64,000 bases of DNA from Actinobacteria bacterium IMCC26103. Its GTDB lineage: Bacteria > Actinomycetota > Actinomycetes > Nanopelagicales > Nanopelagicaceae. Every line of letters begins with the position of its first letter. Position 1 is the stretch's first letter. The notes below the pieces were generated by a model. The model was given only the letters and a program-made list of their open reading frames with translations, did no database searches and was not told where the DNA came from. Below, one piece after another: positions 44,965 through 54,773 of this stretch. The stretch lies in NCBI GenBank assembly GCA_002284875.1, contig CP015604.1, positions 806,001 to 870,000 on the forward strand. The letters are read 5' to 3'. A program made the position numbers and the translations under genes.

Positions 44965-46383
44965 ATGACACGCACATATACAGTCGAAACTTATGGCTGT
45001 CAGATGAACGTGCATGACTCTGAACGTATTTCTGGGCTTTTGGATGATGCCGGTTATCTGCCGGTTACTCCAGGTGAGCAAGCAGACATTGTTGTCTTTA
45101 ATACCTGTGCAGTGCGTGAGAATGCCGATAACAAGTTATATGGAAATTTAAGTTTCTTGGCACCAATTAAAAAAGCTAATCCCAATATGCAGATCGCCGT
45201 TGGTGGGTGTTTGGCGCAGAAGGATCAATCGATAATTTTGAAGAAGGCTCCATACGTAGACGTGGTATTCGGCACCCATAATGTGGGTTCGCTGCCTGTT
45301 TTACTTGAGCGTGCTCGAATCGAAGAAGAGTCGCAAATAGAAATACTGGAAGCTTTAGAGCACTTCCCATCCACCCTTCCCGCACGACGCCTATCAGCTT
45401 TTACATCCTGGGTTTCGATCTCGGTCGGGTGCAATAACACTTGCACATTTTGCATCGTCCCCACGTTGCGTGGAATCGAAAAAGATCGACCGGCTAACGA
45501 TATTTTAAAAGAGATCCGCGCCCTGGTCGCGCAAGGCGTTATTGAGATAACGCTACTAGGCCAAAATGTAAATGCCTATGGCGTTGATTTTGCAGATCGC
45601 GGAGCATTCGCAAACTTACTCCGCGAATGTGGTGAAATCGAAGGGCTGGAACGAGTACGTTTCATGTCGCCTCACCCACGTGACTTTACCGACGATGTTA
45701 TTGAAGTCATGGCCAATACAAAGAATGTGATGCCGCATCTTCATATGCCGTTGCAATCTGGATCAGATCGAATTCTGCAGGAAATGCGCCGCTCCTATCG
45801 CAGCAGTCGATATTTAGGAATCTTAGATCGCGTTCGTCAAGCAATGCCACATGCGATGATCACGACCGACATTATCGTTGGCTTCCCAGGTGAAACCGAA
45901 GAAGATTTTCAAGCAACCATGGATTTAGCAACTCAGGCGCAATTCGCCGCGGCTTATACCTATAAATATTCGATTCGCCCCGGAACACCTGCCGGCATCA
46001 TGCCCAATCAGGTTCCTGCTGAAATTGTCGGAGAGCGCTACACGCGTTTACATGAACTCCAACAGGCGATATCACTCGGTGTTAATAAGCGCGCTATAGG
46101 TAGACAGCATCGCGCCTTAGTTTCCGAAGCAGAGGGACGTCGCGATGCCGCACAATCACGGCTTACCGGCAAGACCGAAGATTTTCGCTTGGTGCACTTC
46201 GATGCCACAAGCAACGCTCGGCCCGGTGATTTCGTAGATCTAACAATCACAGATGCATCGGCACACTATTTGATTGGGCGAGAAGATTCACACCTGAAAA
46301 CGCGTGGGGGAGATGCCTATGCTGCGCGCCAAGAACAGGCTGGACCGCAGCGAACGATGCTCGGAATTCCAACGGTGAAATGA
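44965..46383 (+). CDS. miaB: tRNA-2-methylthio-N6-dimethylallyladenosine synthase
   Basis: This radical-SAM methylthiotransferase makes ms2i6A37 in tRNA. The 472-residue product has the UPF0004 domain with three cluster cysteines (TYGCQMN, NTCAVRE, GGCLAQ), radical-SAM CNNTCTFC near residue 156 and a C-terminal TRAM domain. It overlaps miaA by 4 bases, so the two steps of the modification are made together. Confidence 0.98.
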   Translation: MTRTYTVETYGCQMNVHDSERISGLLDDAGYLPVTPGEQADIVVFNTCAVRENADNKLYGNLSFLAPIKKANPNMQIAVGGCLAQKDQSIILKKAPYVDVVFGTHNVGSLPVLLERARIEEESQIEILEALEHFPSTLPARRLSAFTSWVSISVGCNNTCTFCIVPTLRGIEKDRPANDILKEIRALVAQGVIEITLLGQNVNAYGVDFADRGAFANLLRECGEIEGLERVRFMSPHPRDFTDDVIEVMANTKNVMPHLHMPLQSGSDRILQEMRRSYRSSRYLGILDRVRQAMPHAMITTDIIVGFPGETEEDFQATMDLATQAQFAAAYTYKYSIRPGTPAGIMPNQVPAEIVGERYTRLHELQQAISLGVNKRAIGRQHRALVSEAEGRRDAAQSRLTGKTEDFRLVHFDATSNARPGDFVDLTITDASAHYLIGREDSHLKTRGGDAYAARQEQAGPQRTMLGIPTVK

Positions 46384-47288
46384 AGACCATCGTAATTTGC
46401 GGTGCGACTGCAACTGGCAAAAGTGACTTAGCGGTGAGTTTGGCCCAAGAAATCGGGGGCGAGATAATTAACGCCGATTCAATGCAAATCTATAAAGGCA
46501 TGGATATTGGTACCGCCAAACTTACGGAAAGCGAACGCGCAGGAATAGCCCATCATTTATTAGATGTCTTGCAAGTTACCGAAGATGCCACCGTTGCCTG
46601 GTATCAAGGCTTAGCGCGCGCTGCCGTTACGGAGATTCATGACCGCGGCAAGCACGCAATTATTGTTGGCGGTACCGGCCTTTATATTAAATCGATTTTA
46701 GATGATCTGAATTTCCCGGACACCGATGCCGCAGTACGTCAGAAGTTAACTGAAGAAGCGAAGGAGTTTGGCATTGTGCAGCTATTTCAACGACTGGAAC
46801 TCTTAGATCCGGCTGCAGCCGCGGCGATAGATCGCCAGAATGAACGACGCGTTATCCGCGCGCTAGAGGTCATTGAAATTACTGGTAAACCATTTACCGC
46901 TAATTTGCCACGCGAAGATAGTTCACTTTATCCAGATGCTTTGCAATTCGGATTGGTTATGGATCGTGAAAAAATTGGCGAAAGAGTCCAAGCGCGAGTA
47001 GACCAAATGTGGCAAATGGGCTTTGTCGCGGAAGTTGATCGATTAATTGCAGACGGAATATTGGAGGCCACAACTGCTCGGCGTGCGCTGGGTTATGCGC
47101 AAATTATCGCCATGCGAAATGGCGAAATCACCGAAGATGTCGCGATTGAAGAGACAAAACGTGCTACTCGGCAATATGTCAGGCGACAAGAGACTTGGTT
47201 CTCCCGTGATGCGCGAATCAATTGGATCTCACCTGTGCAACCCCGGTTGGAAACGGTATTGAACAAGATAAACTCAGCCACATCATGA
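46380..47288 (+). CDS. miaA: tRNA dimethylallyltransferase
   Basis: MiaA transfers a dimethylallyl group to A37 of tRNA, the substrate for MiaB. The P-loop [12 protein letters not shown] is near residue 7, with [17 protein letters not shown] and [14 protein letters not shown]. The length is 302 residues. The ATGA overlaps at both ends (miaB and dapF) place it in a tight operon. DXS in this window (57505) feeds its isoprenoid donor. Confidence 0.97.
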   Translation: MKTIVICGATATGKSDLAVSLAQEIGGEIINADSMQIYKGMDIGTAKLTESERAGIAHHLLDVLQVTEDATVAWYQGLARAAVTEIHDRGKHAIIVGGTGLYIKSILDDLNFPDTDAAVRQKLTEEAKEFGIVQLFQRLELLDPAAAAAIDRQNERRVIRALEVIEITGKPFTANLPREDSSLYPDALQFGLVMDREKIGERVQARVDQMWQMGFVAEVDRLIADGILEATTARRALGYAQIIAMRNGEITEDVAIEETKRATRQYVRRQETWFSRDARINWISPVQPRLETVLNKINSATS

Positions 47289-48109
47289 GCGAAGAAATTA
47301 TCGATAAAGTCATCGGCACCTATGGCCATGGCACAGAAAATGATTTCGTCCTCGTCTTTGATCCTTCCGATGAAATTTCCATTACCACGGCGCAAACAGC
47401 TGCTATCTGTAATCGTGAAACTGGAATCGGCGCTGATGGCTTAATCCGCATTACCAAGCGAGATGAGAAATGGTTTATGGATTATCGCAATGCCGATGGA
47501 TCCTTGGCTGAGATGTGTGGCAATGGAATCCGGGTTATGGCGCGATATTTAGTCGAACGCGGCCACCAACCAGAAGGAATCTTTGCGATTAACACTCGAG
47601 ATGGCATAAAGCATTTACGAGTACCTAAAGTCGATGACATCTCGGTAAATATGGGGAAAGTCAGCGATGAGAATGAGGAGATTACCGCTTCAGTTGAAGG
47701 AAAAATTTGGAATGGCTACAACATAAATACCGGCAATCCACATGCAGTTGTTTTCGTTGAAAAACTAGAGGATGTTGGATCTCTAAAGGATGCACCAGTT
47801 GTTCGCCCTAAGGATGTTTATCCCGAAGGAGTAAACGTGGAATTTGTTGAAATCATGGCAAATCACGAAGCCAAGATGCGGGTGCACGAGCGCGGCAGCG
47901 GAGAGACTAAATCTTGTGGTACCGGAACGTGTGCAGTGGCTCTAGCCGCAACTATTCACTTGAAAGAGAACCTGCCGGCGCGCTGGGTAATCTATCCACC
48001 AGGTGGAAGGTTGGTCGTCGATATTGATCCACATTCCAACGCAACTTTAACTGGCCCGGCACTTTTGATTACAGATCATGATCTAACGCGCTTTTTGCAG
48101 GATGCATGA
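47285..48109 (+). CDS. dapF: Diaminopimelate epimerase
   Basis: It interconverts LL- and meso-diaminopimelate for lysine and peptidoglycan. The two catalytic cysteines are in AEMCGNG and KSCGTGTCAVA, about residues 78 and 213. GHGTENDFVLV at the N-terminus is the actinobacterial form. ATG 47285 overlaps the miaA stop; a TTG further upstream is unnecessary. The product has 274 residues. Confidence 0.97.
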   Translation: MSEEIIDKVIGTYGHGTENDFVLVFDPSDEISITTAQTAAICNRETGIGADGLIRITKRDEKWFMDYRNADGSLAEMCGNGIRVMARYLVERGHQPEGIFAINTRDGIKHLRVPKVDDISVNMGKVSDENEEITASVEGKIWNGYNINTGNPHAVVFVEKLEDVGSLKDAPVVRPKDVYPEGVNVEFVEIMANHEAKMRVHERGSGETKSCGTGTCAVALAATIHLKENLPARWVIYPPGGRLVVDIDPHSNATLTGPALLITDHDLTRFLQDA

Positions 48110-49569
48110 ACGAGGAAACTCCACACGATAACGATCTATTCGAAGAACTGCTGCGCGAAAGTGCCCGAGTTGCCGCAGATTTTGATGCAGATGAGAACGA
48201 TTTCGAAGTCACATCTCAGCCTGACTTAGCTGATCGCCATGCGCTGCGACGCGTAAAAGGTTTCTCTACTGAACTGCAAGATATTTCAGATGCCGAATAC
48301 CGCCAACTCCAATTAGAACGAGTTGTACTTATAGGAGTCTGGACTGACGGCAGCGCTGAGATGGCTGAGAATTCCTTAGCTGAATTAAAAGCCCTTGCCG
48401 AAACCGCTGGATCAGAAGTACTAGATGGCTTAATTCAACGGCGCGATAAACCAGATCCGGCAACCTATATCGGTTCTGGCAAAGTAATTGAATTGCGCCA
48501 GATTGTCGTTGCAACAGGGGCCGATACGGTTATTTGCGATGGTGAACTTTCCCCCTCACAGTTGCGCCAATTAGAAGATAAGTTAAAAGTTAAAGTCGTC
48601 GATCGCACTGCGCTAATTTTGGATATTTTTGCACAGCATGCCAAGAGTAAAGAAGGTAAAGCGCAAGTTGAGTTAGCCCAGATTGCTTATCTATTACCTC
48701 GGCTTCGCGGTTGGGGTGACTCGCTATCTCGCCAAGTAGGTGGACGCGCCGCCGGTGGCGCAGGTATTGGTGGCCGCGGACCGGGTGAGACAAAGATCGA
48801 AACAGATCGCCGCCGAATTCGCGACAAGATGGCTAAGTTACGGCGAGAAATAGCGGAGATGAAAATCTCGCGCGATACTAAGCGACAAGAACGAAAACGC
48901 TTCAATATTCCATCGGTTGCCATCGCAGGTTACACAAATGCCGGCAAGTCTTCACTATTAAATAAATTAACCGATGCTGGGGTATTAGTTGAAAATGCGC
49001 TCTTTGCGACATTGGATCCAACGGTTCGCAAATCTCAGACCGCAGAAGGTCGCGTTTACACTCTTTCAGATACCGTCGGATTTGTTCGACACCTGCCGCA
49101 CCAGTTGATTGATGCCTTTAAATCAACGCTGGAAGAAGTATCTGGATCAGATTTGATTGTCCACGTAGTCGATGGATCCCATCCCGATCCTTTCGAGCAG
49201 ATTCGCGCTGTTCGCGAAGTAATTACTGAAATCGGTGGCGGAGATATACCGGAAATTATTGCGATTAATAAAGTCGATGCGGCAGATCCTGAAGTCGTTA
49301 TGGAGATTTTACGAAAAGAGAAGAATAGTTTTGCGTTTTCGGCACGCACTGGATTTGGAATTGAAGGGTTAGTCCGTGCAATTGAAAAATCTCTTCCACA
49401 TCCAAATGTCGAGATAAATGCGATAATTCCTTATGATCGCGGTGATTTAGTAAGCGCTATTCACGAACGCGGAGAAATTATCAGCGAGGAATATCTTGAG
49501 ACAGGTACGCAATTGCGAGCCCTGGTAGATGGTGGACTAGCGAAGGCTATAGAGGCAGCCCTCTTATAA
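48106..49569 (+). CDS. hflX: GTPase HflX
   Basis: HflX is a ribosome-associated GTPase that splits stalled or hibernating ribosomes. The 487-residue product has an N-terminal HflX domain, the GRGPGETKIETDRRRIR linker helix, then the G domain: G1 GYTNAGKSSLLN near residue 278, G3 DTVGFVRHLP, G4 NKVD. It overlaps dapF by 4 bases. The miaB-miaA-dapF-hflX order is conserved in actinobacteria. Confidence 0.97.
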   Translation: MNEETPHDNDLFEELLRESARVAADFDADENDFEVTSQPDLADRHALRRVKGFSTELQDISDAEYRQLQLERVVLIGVWTDGSAEMAENSLAELKALAETAGSEVLDGLIQRRDKPDPATYIGSGKVIELRQIVVATGADTVICDGELSPSQLRQLEDKLKVKVVDRTALILDIFAQHAKSKEGKAQVELAQIAYLLPRLRGWGDSLSRQVGGRAAGGAGIGGRGPGETKIETDRRRIRDKMAKLRREIAEMKISRDTKRQERKRFNIPSVAIAGYTNAGKSSLLNKLTDAGVLVENALFATLDPTVRKSQTAEGRVYTLSDTVGFVRHLPHQLIDAFKSTLEEVSGSDLIVHVVDGSHPDPFEQIRAVREVITEIGGGDIPEIIAINKVDAADPEVVMEILRKEKNSFAFSARTGFGIEGLVRAIEKSLPHPNVEINAIIPYDRGDLVSAIHERGEIISEEYLETGTQLRALVDGGLAKAIEAALL

Positions 49570-49674
49570 AGCGCTCCATGCCTTAGATCACGGCTCGAAG
49601 TCGGGAATATATGCGACACGCCGCAGGTTGTAAGGGGTAATACTGGTTAGATGCGCGAGTATGCGCCCGTATAC

Positions 49675-49703
49675 GAACTATCTTAAAAAAAAGGTAGTTC
49701 TTT
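49675..49703 (+). terminator. Weak hairpin between hflX and DUF4193 genes
   Basis: GAACTATC (49675-49682) pairs with GGTAGTTC (49693-49700), including one T-G wobble, around an A-rich 10-base loop and is followed by TTT. It may end the hflX operon, but it is 106 bases after the stop and lacks a long T-run, so it may instead be part of the next gene's leader. Confidence 0.35.
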
Positions 49704-49728
49704 GAGTTATAGAAGGTAGGTGAGAGCA

Positions 49729-50025
49729 GTGGCAACAGATTACGACACCCCCCGAAAGACGGATGAAGAACTCCACGAGGAGTCGCTAGAAGAACTCAAA
49801 GCCAAGCGCGTCGATGCTCAATCCGGGCAGATCGATGTTGATGAAGCCGAAGCTGCAGAAAATCTAGAACTTCCAGGTGCAGATTTATCAGGTGAAGAGT
49901 TAGCCGTTCGCGTAGTTCCAAAGCAAGTCGATGAATTTACTTGTTCACGATGCTTCTTGGTACATCACATAACACAACTTGCTAAGGGCGAAGGCGCTAA
50001 AGCAGTCTGTAAAGAGTGTAATTAA
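49729..50025 (+). CDS. DUF4193 family protein
   Basis: This 98-residue acidic protein is highly conserved in actinobacteria: ATDYDTPRKTDEE at the N-terminus, GADLSGEELAVRVVPKQ in the middle and a C-terminal zinc-ribbon-like pair CSRC and CKEC. The GTG at 49729 is chosen over the GTG at 49720 because family members start MATDYDTPRK. Function is unknown; it lies near dut and DUF3093 as in Mycobacterium. Confidence 0.93.
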   Translation: MATDYDTPRKTDEELHEESLEELKAKRVDAQSGQIDVDEAEAAENLELPGADLSGEELAVRVVPKQVDEFTCSRCFLVHHITQLAKGEGAKAVCKECN

Positions 50026-50032
50026 AAAATAG

Positions 50033-50470
50033 TTAAGAATTAATAAGCAGCGCGGCGATTTCTTCGCCGCGTTTGCTCGTTATAAGCCAATAAGGCGTTG
50101 GATCGCGCGGGTCTTTTAACTCAATTTTTACCCCGGTTGGGGTCCAAAATTTGATTGCTAGAAAAGCAGCGGGATCAGCATCACGTGTGCGCAGCAACTT
50201 CATCTCCGGTGCATCCAGGACCGTAATATTTCCTAGGTATTTGACTTCGATATGCGCGTTATCAAATCGGAACTCGTCTTGATTGATAGTAATTGTCGAG
50301 CGCATCTTAAAAGCAAGATAGATAACTGTAATAGTGGCGATTACGAATGCGTAGATAGTAAGAAGGCTGCCAAAGGCGGCCCAAATCGCAATCACAAGTG
50401 AGAGCAAGAGAAAATAGATAAAGGCAAGCACCCAGATAGGCGGGCGCAAGACTTCTTTGAATATCACCAT
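50033..50470 (-). CDS. DUF3093 membrane protein
   Basis: This 145-residue protein has two predicted transmembrane helices in the first 55 residues and a soluble C-terminal domain with ITINQDEFRFDNAHIEVKYLG and LLRTRDADPAAFLAIKFWTPTGVKIEL, typical of DUF3093. Function is unknown. It is convergent with the DUF4193 gene (7-base gap), the same neighbourhood as in Mycobacterium and Streptomyces. Confidence 0.9.
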   Translation of the reverse strand: MVIFKEVLRPPIWVLAFIYFLLLSLVIAIWAAFGSLLTIYAFVIATITVIYLAFKMRSTITINQDEFRFDNAHIEVKYLGNITVLDAPEMKLLRTRDADPAAFLAIKFWTPTGVKIELKDPRDPTPYWLITSKRGEEIAALLINS

Positions 50471-50498
50471 CGCAGTCTAGATGAAGTAAAGTAAGGCT

Positions 50499-51083
50499 AT
50501 GAGTCGCGTTGCCAGTACAACCCCTCCAGAGGGAGCGGTAATTCCACCGCGCCATTCGAAAGCTCCTGAAATCGGAACCAAGATCCCTTCACATTTTGGC
50601 CATTGTTTTGGTTGTGGCGAGCTACATCCGACTGGACTTCACTTAGTTGCACACGCTGGCGCTGGTGCGGATTTAACTGCTGAATTTACAGTCACGGAGA
50701 ATCATCAAGGTGCTCCAGGTTTAGCACATGGTGGTCTTCTCTCATTGGCATTTGATGAAGCTTTGGGAAAGTTAATGTGGTTAATTCGCTCGCCAGCTGT
50801 AACGGCTCGTTTAGAGACAGATTTCTTAAAGCCAGTTCCTATGGGAACAACACTTCACATAACAGCGCGCATTACTGGTCAGGTAAATCGCAAGGTTTAT
50901 ACAGCGGCGGAAGGTCGCTTGGGCGGACCAGATGGTGAAATTGCAGTACGTGCTGCCGCACTCTTTGTGATCGTTCCGATGTCACATTTCTTAGAGAATG
51001 CTCCGAAAGAGTATTTGGAACATATCGCCAAAAGCCCACAAATCTTGGCCTTCGTCGATCCGGAATTTGAGATAAATCCATAA
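50499..51083 (+). CDS. PaaI-family hotdog thioesterase
   Basis: This 194-residue hotdog-fold protein has the acyl-CoA thioesterase motif GLAHGGLLSLAFDEALG near residue 75. An N-terminal CFGCGELHPTGLHL block is common in this actinobacterial group. The substrate is an acyl-CoA of unknown type. It overlaps dut by one base (TAATG). Confidence 0.9.
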   Translation: MSRVASTTPPEGAVIPPRHSKAPEIGTKIPSHFGHCFGCGELHPTGLHLVAHAGAGADLTAEFTVTENHQGAPGLAHGGLLSLAFDEALGKLMWLIRSPAVTARLETDFLKPVPMGTTLHITARITGQVNRKVYTAAEGRLGGPDGEIAVRAAALFVIVPMSHFLENAPKEYLEHIAKSPQILAFVDPEFEINP

Positions 51084-51520
51084 TGGCCGTAAAAGTTTTG
51101 GTTACTCGCTTAGATAAAGATTTGCCGCTACCAAATTATGCAAAGAGTGGCGATGCTGGTGCCGATTTAGTATCACGCGTGGATTTCACCTTGGCTCCGG
51201 GGGAGCGCAAACTGGTACCAACTGGCATTTCGATTGCACTTCCTGATGGTTACGTAGCCCTTGTGCACCCAAGATCAGGTTTGGCAATCAAACACGGAGT
51301 GACGATGGTCAATTCGCCAGGCACTGTTGATGCAGGTTATCGCGGAGAGCTACAAATAATCTTAATTAATCACGATCAGAAAGAAAGTATCTCGTTTCAA
51401 CGCGGAGATCGAATTGCCCAGTTAGTTATTCAACAAGTAGAACGCGCTGAATTTATTGAAGTAGAAAACTTGCCAGGTTCAGGCCGTGGCACTGGCGGAT
51501 TTGGATCGACTGGACGTTAA
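51083..51520 (+). CDS. dut: Deoxyuridine 5'-triphosphate nucleotidohydrolase
   Basis: dUTPase hydrolyses dUTP to dUMP, keeping uracil out of DNA and feeding dTMP synthesis. All trimeric dUTPase motifs are seen in 145 residues: DAGADLVS, PRSGLAIKHGVT, VNSPGTVDAGYRGEL, RGDRIAQLV and the C-terminal GRGTGGFGSTGR. It overlaps the thioesterase and DUF3159 genes by one base each. Confidence 0.98.
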   Translation: MAVKVLVTRLDKDLPLPNYAKSGDAGADLVSRVDFTLAPGERKLVPTGISIALPDGYVALVHPRSGLAIKHGVTMVNSPGTVDAGYRGELQIILINHDQKESISFQRGDRIAQLVIQQVERAEFIEVENLPGSGRGTGGFGSTGR

Positions 51521-52155
51521 TGAGAAATTTACCGATAGATGCTAACGGGTCTGATAAAGATAAAGTCCTAGCTGCCTTTGGTGGCAAGAAAGGTCTAATC
51601 GATTCGGGTATACCTTCGATAATCTTTCTAGTTGTCTTTAATGTGGCAGATGATCTGCGCAAGGCGCTTATCGCCTCACTCATTGTTTCAGCAACGCTAA
51701 CTATCGTTCGATTAGCTAAAAAAGACACTATTCAACATGCGATTTCAGGGCTAGTTGGATCGCTCATTTGCGCATGGTTTGCCAACCGCACAGGAAATGC
51801 CAGTGATCTCTATATCCCAAAGCTATTAACTAATTTGGGATATGGCAGCGTTTATCTAATCGCAAACTTGGCCGGATGGCCCGTACTCGGCCTGCTACTT
51901 GGTCCCATACTTGGCGAGAATTTAACTTGGCGTAAAGATCCTGTGCGCTCTCGCGCTTACAAGCTAGCGAGCTGGCTTTGGGTCTTGATGTTCTTTACTC
52001 GTATCGCAGTGCAATACCCGATCTATCGCAGTGGAAATGTTAATTTGCTTGGAACAGTCAATCTAGCTATGGGATATCCGCTATTTCTGGCTACAGCGTA
52101 TGGATCTTGGATGATCTTAAAGAGCGTTCCTACAACTAAGGTTGCAGATAATTAA
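51520..52155 (+). CDS. DUF3159 membrane protein
   Basis: This 211-residue protein has about five to six hydrophobic helices (for example SIIFLVVFNVADDLRKAL and LGLLLGPILGENLTWRKDP) that match DUF3159, an actinobacterial membrane family sometimes linked to intracellular-septation-type proteins. The function is unknown. Its 3' end overlaps the convergent ceoC-like gene by 4 bases. Confidence 0.88.
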   Translation: MRNLPIDANGSDKDKVLAAFGGKKGLIDSGIPSIIFLVVFNVADDLRKALIASLIVSATLTIVRLAKKDTIQHAISGLVGSLICAWFANRTGNASDLYIPKLLTNLGYGSVYLIANLAGWPVLGLLLGPILGENLTWRKDPVRSRAYKLASWLWVLMFFTRIAVQYPIYRSGNVNLLGTVNLAMGYPLFLATAYGSWMILKSVPTTKVADN

Positions 52156-52811
52156 TTAGCAATAAAGCAAGATTTAATTAAGCCCTCAGCGGTAGCAGAG
52201 GCAACAAAGAGAAGCTCATCGCCGGCGCTAAATACATCAGTCGGTGTCGGGGTAATTACGCGCCCATCACGAACAATCGCTGCAAGCGAGGCATCGTCCG
52301 GCAAGGTAATTTCTTCAACTGTCTTACCGATGCAGCTAGATGAATCGGGCAAGGTTAATTCCACGAGGTTTGCTTGGCCTTTGCGGAATGAGAATAAGCG
52401 AACCACATCGCCCACGCTAACCGCCTCTTCAACGAGAGCCGAGATGATGCGCGGGGTGGATACTGCAACGTCAACGCCCCAAGATGAATCAAAGAGCCAT
52501 TCATTTTTTGGATGATTGATGCGAGCTACGACGCGAGGAACACCATATTCAGTCTTAGCAAGTAGAGATGCAACTAAATTTACTTTGTCATCACCAGTAG
52601 CTGCGACCAGTACCTGACAATTATTTAATACCGCTTTATCTAGTGAAGTGATTTCGCAAGCGTCAGCCATCAACCATTCTGCATCAGGGACTGATTCAAG
52701 TTTGAGCGCCTTCGGATCGCGATCGATCAAGAGCACTTGATGGCCATTATCTAGAAGCTCACGCGCGATGGCGCGACCCACATTTCCAGCTCCGGCGATC
52801 GCAATTCTCAT
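52152..52811 (-). CDS. ceoC: TrkA-type RCK protein (CeoC-like)
   Basis: This cytoplasmic regulator of potassium transport has 219 residues. A TrkA-N NAD-binding fold (AGAGNVGRAIARELLDNGH at 6-24, acidic residue after strand 2 in IDRD) is followed by a TrkA-C domain. It overlaps the upstream paralogue by 4 bases. Mycobacterium has the same pair (CeoB, CeoC) in the same place. No TrkH/Ktr/KUP channel is in the window. Confidence 0.9.
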   Translation of the reverse strand: MRIAIAGAGNVGRAIARELLDNGHQVLLIDRDPKALKLESVPDAEWLMADACEITSLDKAVLNNCQVLVAATGDDKVNLVASLLAKTEYGVPRVVARINHPKNEWLFDSSWGVDVAVSTPRIISALVEEAVSVGDVVRLFSFRKGQANLVELTLPDSSSCIGKTVEEITLPDDASLAAIVRDGRVITPTPTDVFSAGDELLFVASATAEGLIKSCFIAN

Positions 52812-53473
52812 GAATGATCCTCTGGCGAGCGAGAGAAGATATTTTCAACCTGGCTAATCTCATTATCCCGCACGGTTACGTGCAGTAAATCGCCTTCTTG
52901 TAAAACGGTATGTGAATCAGGAATGAGGCCTTCACCTAAACGAGTTATAAATGCCACTCGTGCACCAGTTGCATTTTCAAGATCTGTAATTGCCATTCCG
53001 AACCAACCCTTATGCGGATGCATTTCGCAAAGTTGAATCGCACCGCTGGCATCGCGCCATTCAGATTTTGAACCTTCTGGAACCAGGCGGCGCAGAATTT
53101 GATCAGTTGCCCAAATAACGGTGGCTACTGTCGGAATTCCAAGGCGCTGATAAATTTCGGCGCGGCCAGGATCATAAATTCGAGCAACAACATTTGAGAC
53201 CCCATAAGTTTCGCGAGCAACGCGTGCTGCCAAGATATTTGAGTTATCGCCATTACTTACCGCGGCAAAGGCATCGGCAGTCTCAATTCCGGCTTCGAGC
53301 AAGGTGTCACGATCGAAGCCAACGCCTGAAACTGTGCGACCTTTAAAATCAGGCCCTAAACGGCGGAAAGCCTCACGAGATTGATCGATAATTGCAACTG
53401 AGTGTCCAGCAGCTTCGAGCTCGGTGGCTAATGAAGAACCAACTCGACCGCATCCCATAATCACGACGTGCAC
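52808..53473 (-). CDS. ceoB: TrkA-type RCK protein (CeoB-like)
   Basis: This 221-residue protein has the same layout as its downstream partner: MGCGRVGSSLATELEAAGH nucleotide-binding loop, then a TrkA-C domain (VLQEGDLLHVTVRD). The first gene of a two-gene RCK operon, it is divergent from the RNA methyltransferase with a 32-base gap. The pair probably forms a mixed ring on a potassium transporter encoded elsewhere; in many relatives an APC/KUP-type permease gene lies here but is missing. Confidence 0.9.
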   Translation of the reverse strand: MHVVIMGCGRVGSSLATELEAAGHSVAIIDQSREAFRRLGPDFKGRTVSGVGFDRDTLLEAGIETADAFAAVSNGDNSNILAARVARETYGVSNVVARIYDPGRAEIYQRLGIPTVATVIWATDQILRRLVPEGSKSEWRDASGAIQLCEMHPHKGWFGMAITDLENATGARVAFITRLGEGLIPDSHTVLQEGDLLHVTVRDNEISQVENIFSRSPEDHS

Positions 53474-53505
53474 AAGGTTTAACTTACACCCTTATTCTTA
53501 TCTAT

Positions 53506-54744
53506 ATGACATCAAATGGGCAGAACCAGCAAAATTCGCCAGATCGCGTTGCGTTGGCAGTTGGGGATCGCTTCGTTACCACCATTGAGAAAGTCGCTCA
53601 TGGTGGCCACTTTATAGCGCGCCACCTTGGTGCGGTCATATTTGTCAGACACGCAATTCCTGGCGAAGAGGTAGAAATTGAAATTACCGGTACCGGAAGT
53701 TCATTTAACCGTGCTGATGTTGTAAATGTACTAACTGCATCTGCCGATCGTGTCAGTGCACCGTGCCAATTTGCACATCGCCTAGGTTGTGGCGGTTGCG
53801 ATTTTCAACATATTTCCCTGCCGCGCCAACGTGATTTAAAATCAGAGGTGATTACCGAACAATTTAGTCGAATTGCAAAACGTGAGCTAAAGATAGAAGT
53901 TGAAGAAGTTGGAGCGCCGCTGGGATATCGCACACGATTTAATGCGGTAACAACTAGTAATGGAGATCTAGGATTTAAGCAGGCCAGAAGTAACAAAGTT
54001 GTACCAGTAAGTGATTGCCGAATCTTGCAGCCAGAAATTAAATACCAAGAGCTAAGTTCTCGTAAATGGAAAGGTAATTTACGAGTTGAAGTCTCGCTAT
54101 CCTCAACCGGTGAGCGCACCATTGCAACCGGGTATGCCAGCGACGAGTCTGCTGTGCGCACTAGCGAAGGCCCAGATGTGGCTGAGTACTCAGTAAATGG
54201 ATTTAAGTTGGAAGTGGCACAGCGCTCCTTCTGGCAGAGCCATAAATTGGCGCCAACTGTTCTGACCGAAATAGTAAATGGCTATGCCAAGTTGCAAGCA
54301 GGCGATCAGGTCTTAGATCTATATGGTGGAGTCGGGCTCTTTACATCGCAATTCCTCGAAGCGATTGGTGAAAGCGGCCGCGTTGATCTCGTAGAAGGCA
54401 GTAAGAGCGCTACTACCGATGCCATGCGCAACTTTTCCACTTTTACAAATGTGAAGGTTCACACCGGTGATGTCGCAAAGTTGCTGCCCCGTTTTGCTAA
54501 GGCAGATGTAATTGTTTTAGATCCGCCGCGCGAAGGCGCCGGTAAAGAAGTGGTTGCGGCTATGGTTGCACTTAAGCCGCGCGCGATCATCTATGTCGCT
54601 TGCGATCCAGCTGCGCTAGCCCGTGACACCACTTACTTGAGCAGCGCCGGATATGAGATGGCAAAAGTTCGCGCCTTTGACCTTTTTCCCATGACTCACC
54701 ACATCGAAACGGTTGCCTTATTTACACAAGATAAGGTATCTTGA
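53506..54744 (+). CDS. TRAM-domain class I RNA (uracil-5-)methyltransferase
   Basis: This is a SAM-dependent RNA methyltransferase of the TrmA/RlmD (RumA) family, 412 residues. A TRAM domain (about 15-75) precedes iron-sulfur-type cysteines (CQFAHRLGCGGC near 86 and VSDCRI). The SAM motif LDLYGGVGLFTSQFL follows, then the catalytic motif DPPREGAG and the nucleophile Cys in YVACDPAALARD near residue 367. Whether the target is tRNA U54 or rRNA is not decided by sequence. Its stop lies inside a palindrome that precedes acnA. Confidence 0.93.
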   Translation: MTSNGQNQQNSPDRVALAVGDRFVTTIEKVAHGGHFIARHLGAVIFVRHAIPGEEVEIEITGTGSSFNRADVVNVLTASADRVSAPCQFAHRLGCGGCDFQHISLPRQRDLKSEVITEQFSRIAKRELKIEVEEVGAPLGYRTRFNAVTTSNGDLGFKQARSNKVVPVSDCRILQPEIKYQELSSRKWKGNLRVEVSLSSTGERTIATGYASDESAVRTSEGPDVAEYSVNGFKLEVAQRSFWQSHKLAPTVLTEIVNGYAKLQAGDQVLDLYGGVGLFTSQFLEAIGESGRVDLVEGSKSATTDAMRNFSTFTNVKVHTGDVAKLLPRFAKADVIVLDPPREGAGKEVVAAMVALKPRAIIYVACDPAALARDTTYLSSAGYEMAKVRAFDLFPMTHHIETVALFTQDKVS

Positions 54745-54754
54745 TATCAAGATA
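54737..54754. promoter_or_regulatory. Perfect 18-bp palindrome upstream of acnA
   Basis: TATCTTGATATCAAGATA is a perfect inverted repeat, 19 bases before the acnA start and overlapping the previous gene's stop. An extra CAAGATAA half-site (54727-54734) repeats the right arm (54748-54755). It looks like an operator for a dimeric MarR-type repressor. In Streptomyces the MarR protein TamR binds the acnA promoter; whether this is that site is inference. Confidence 0.65.
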
Positions 54755-54773
54755 AATTGAGTAAAGGATTAAA

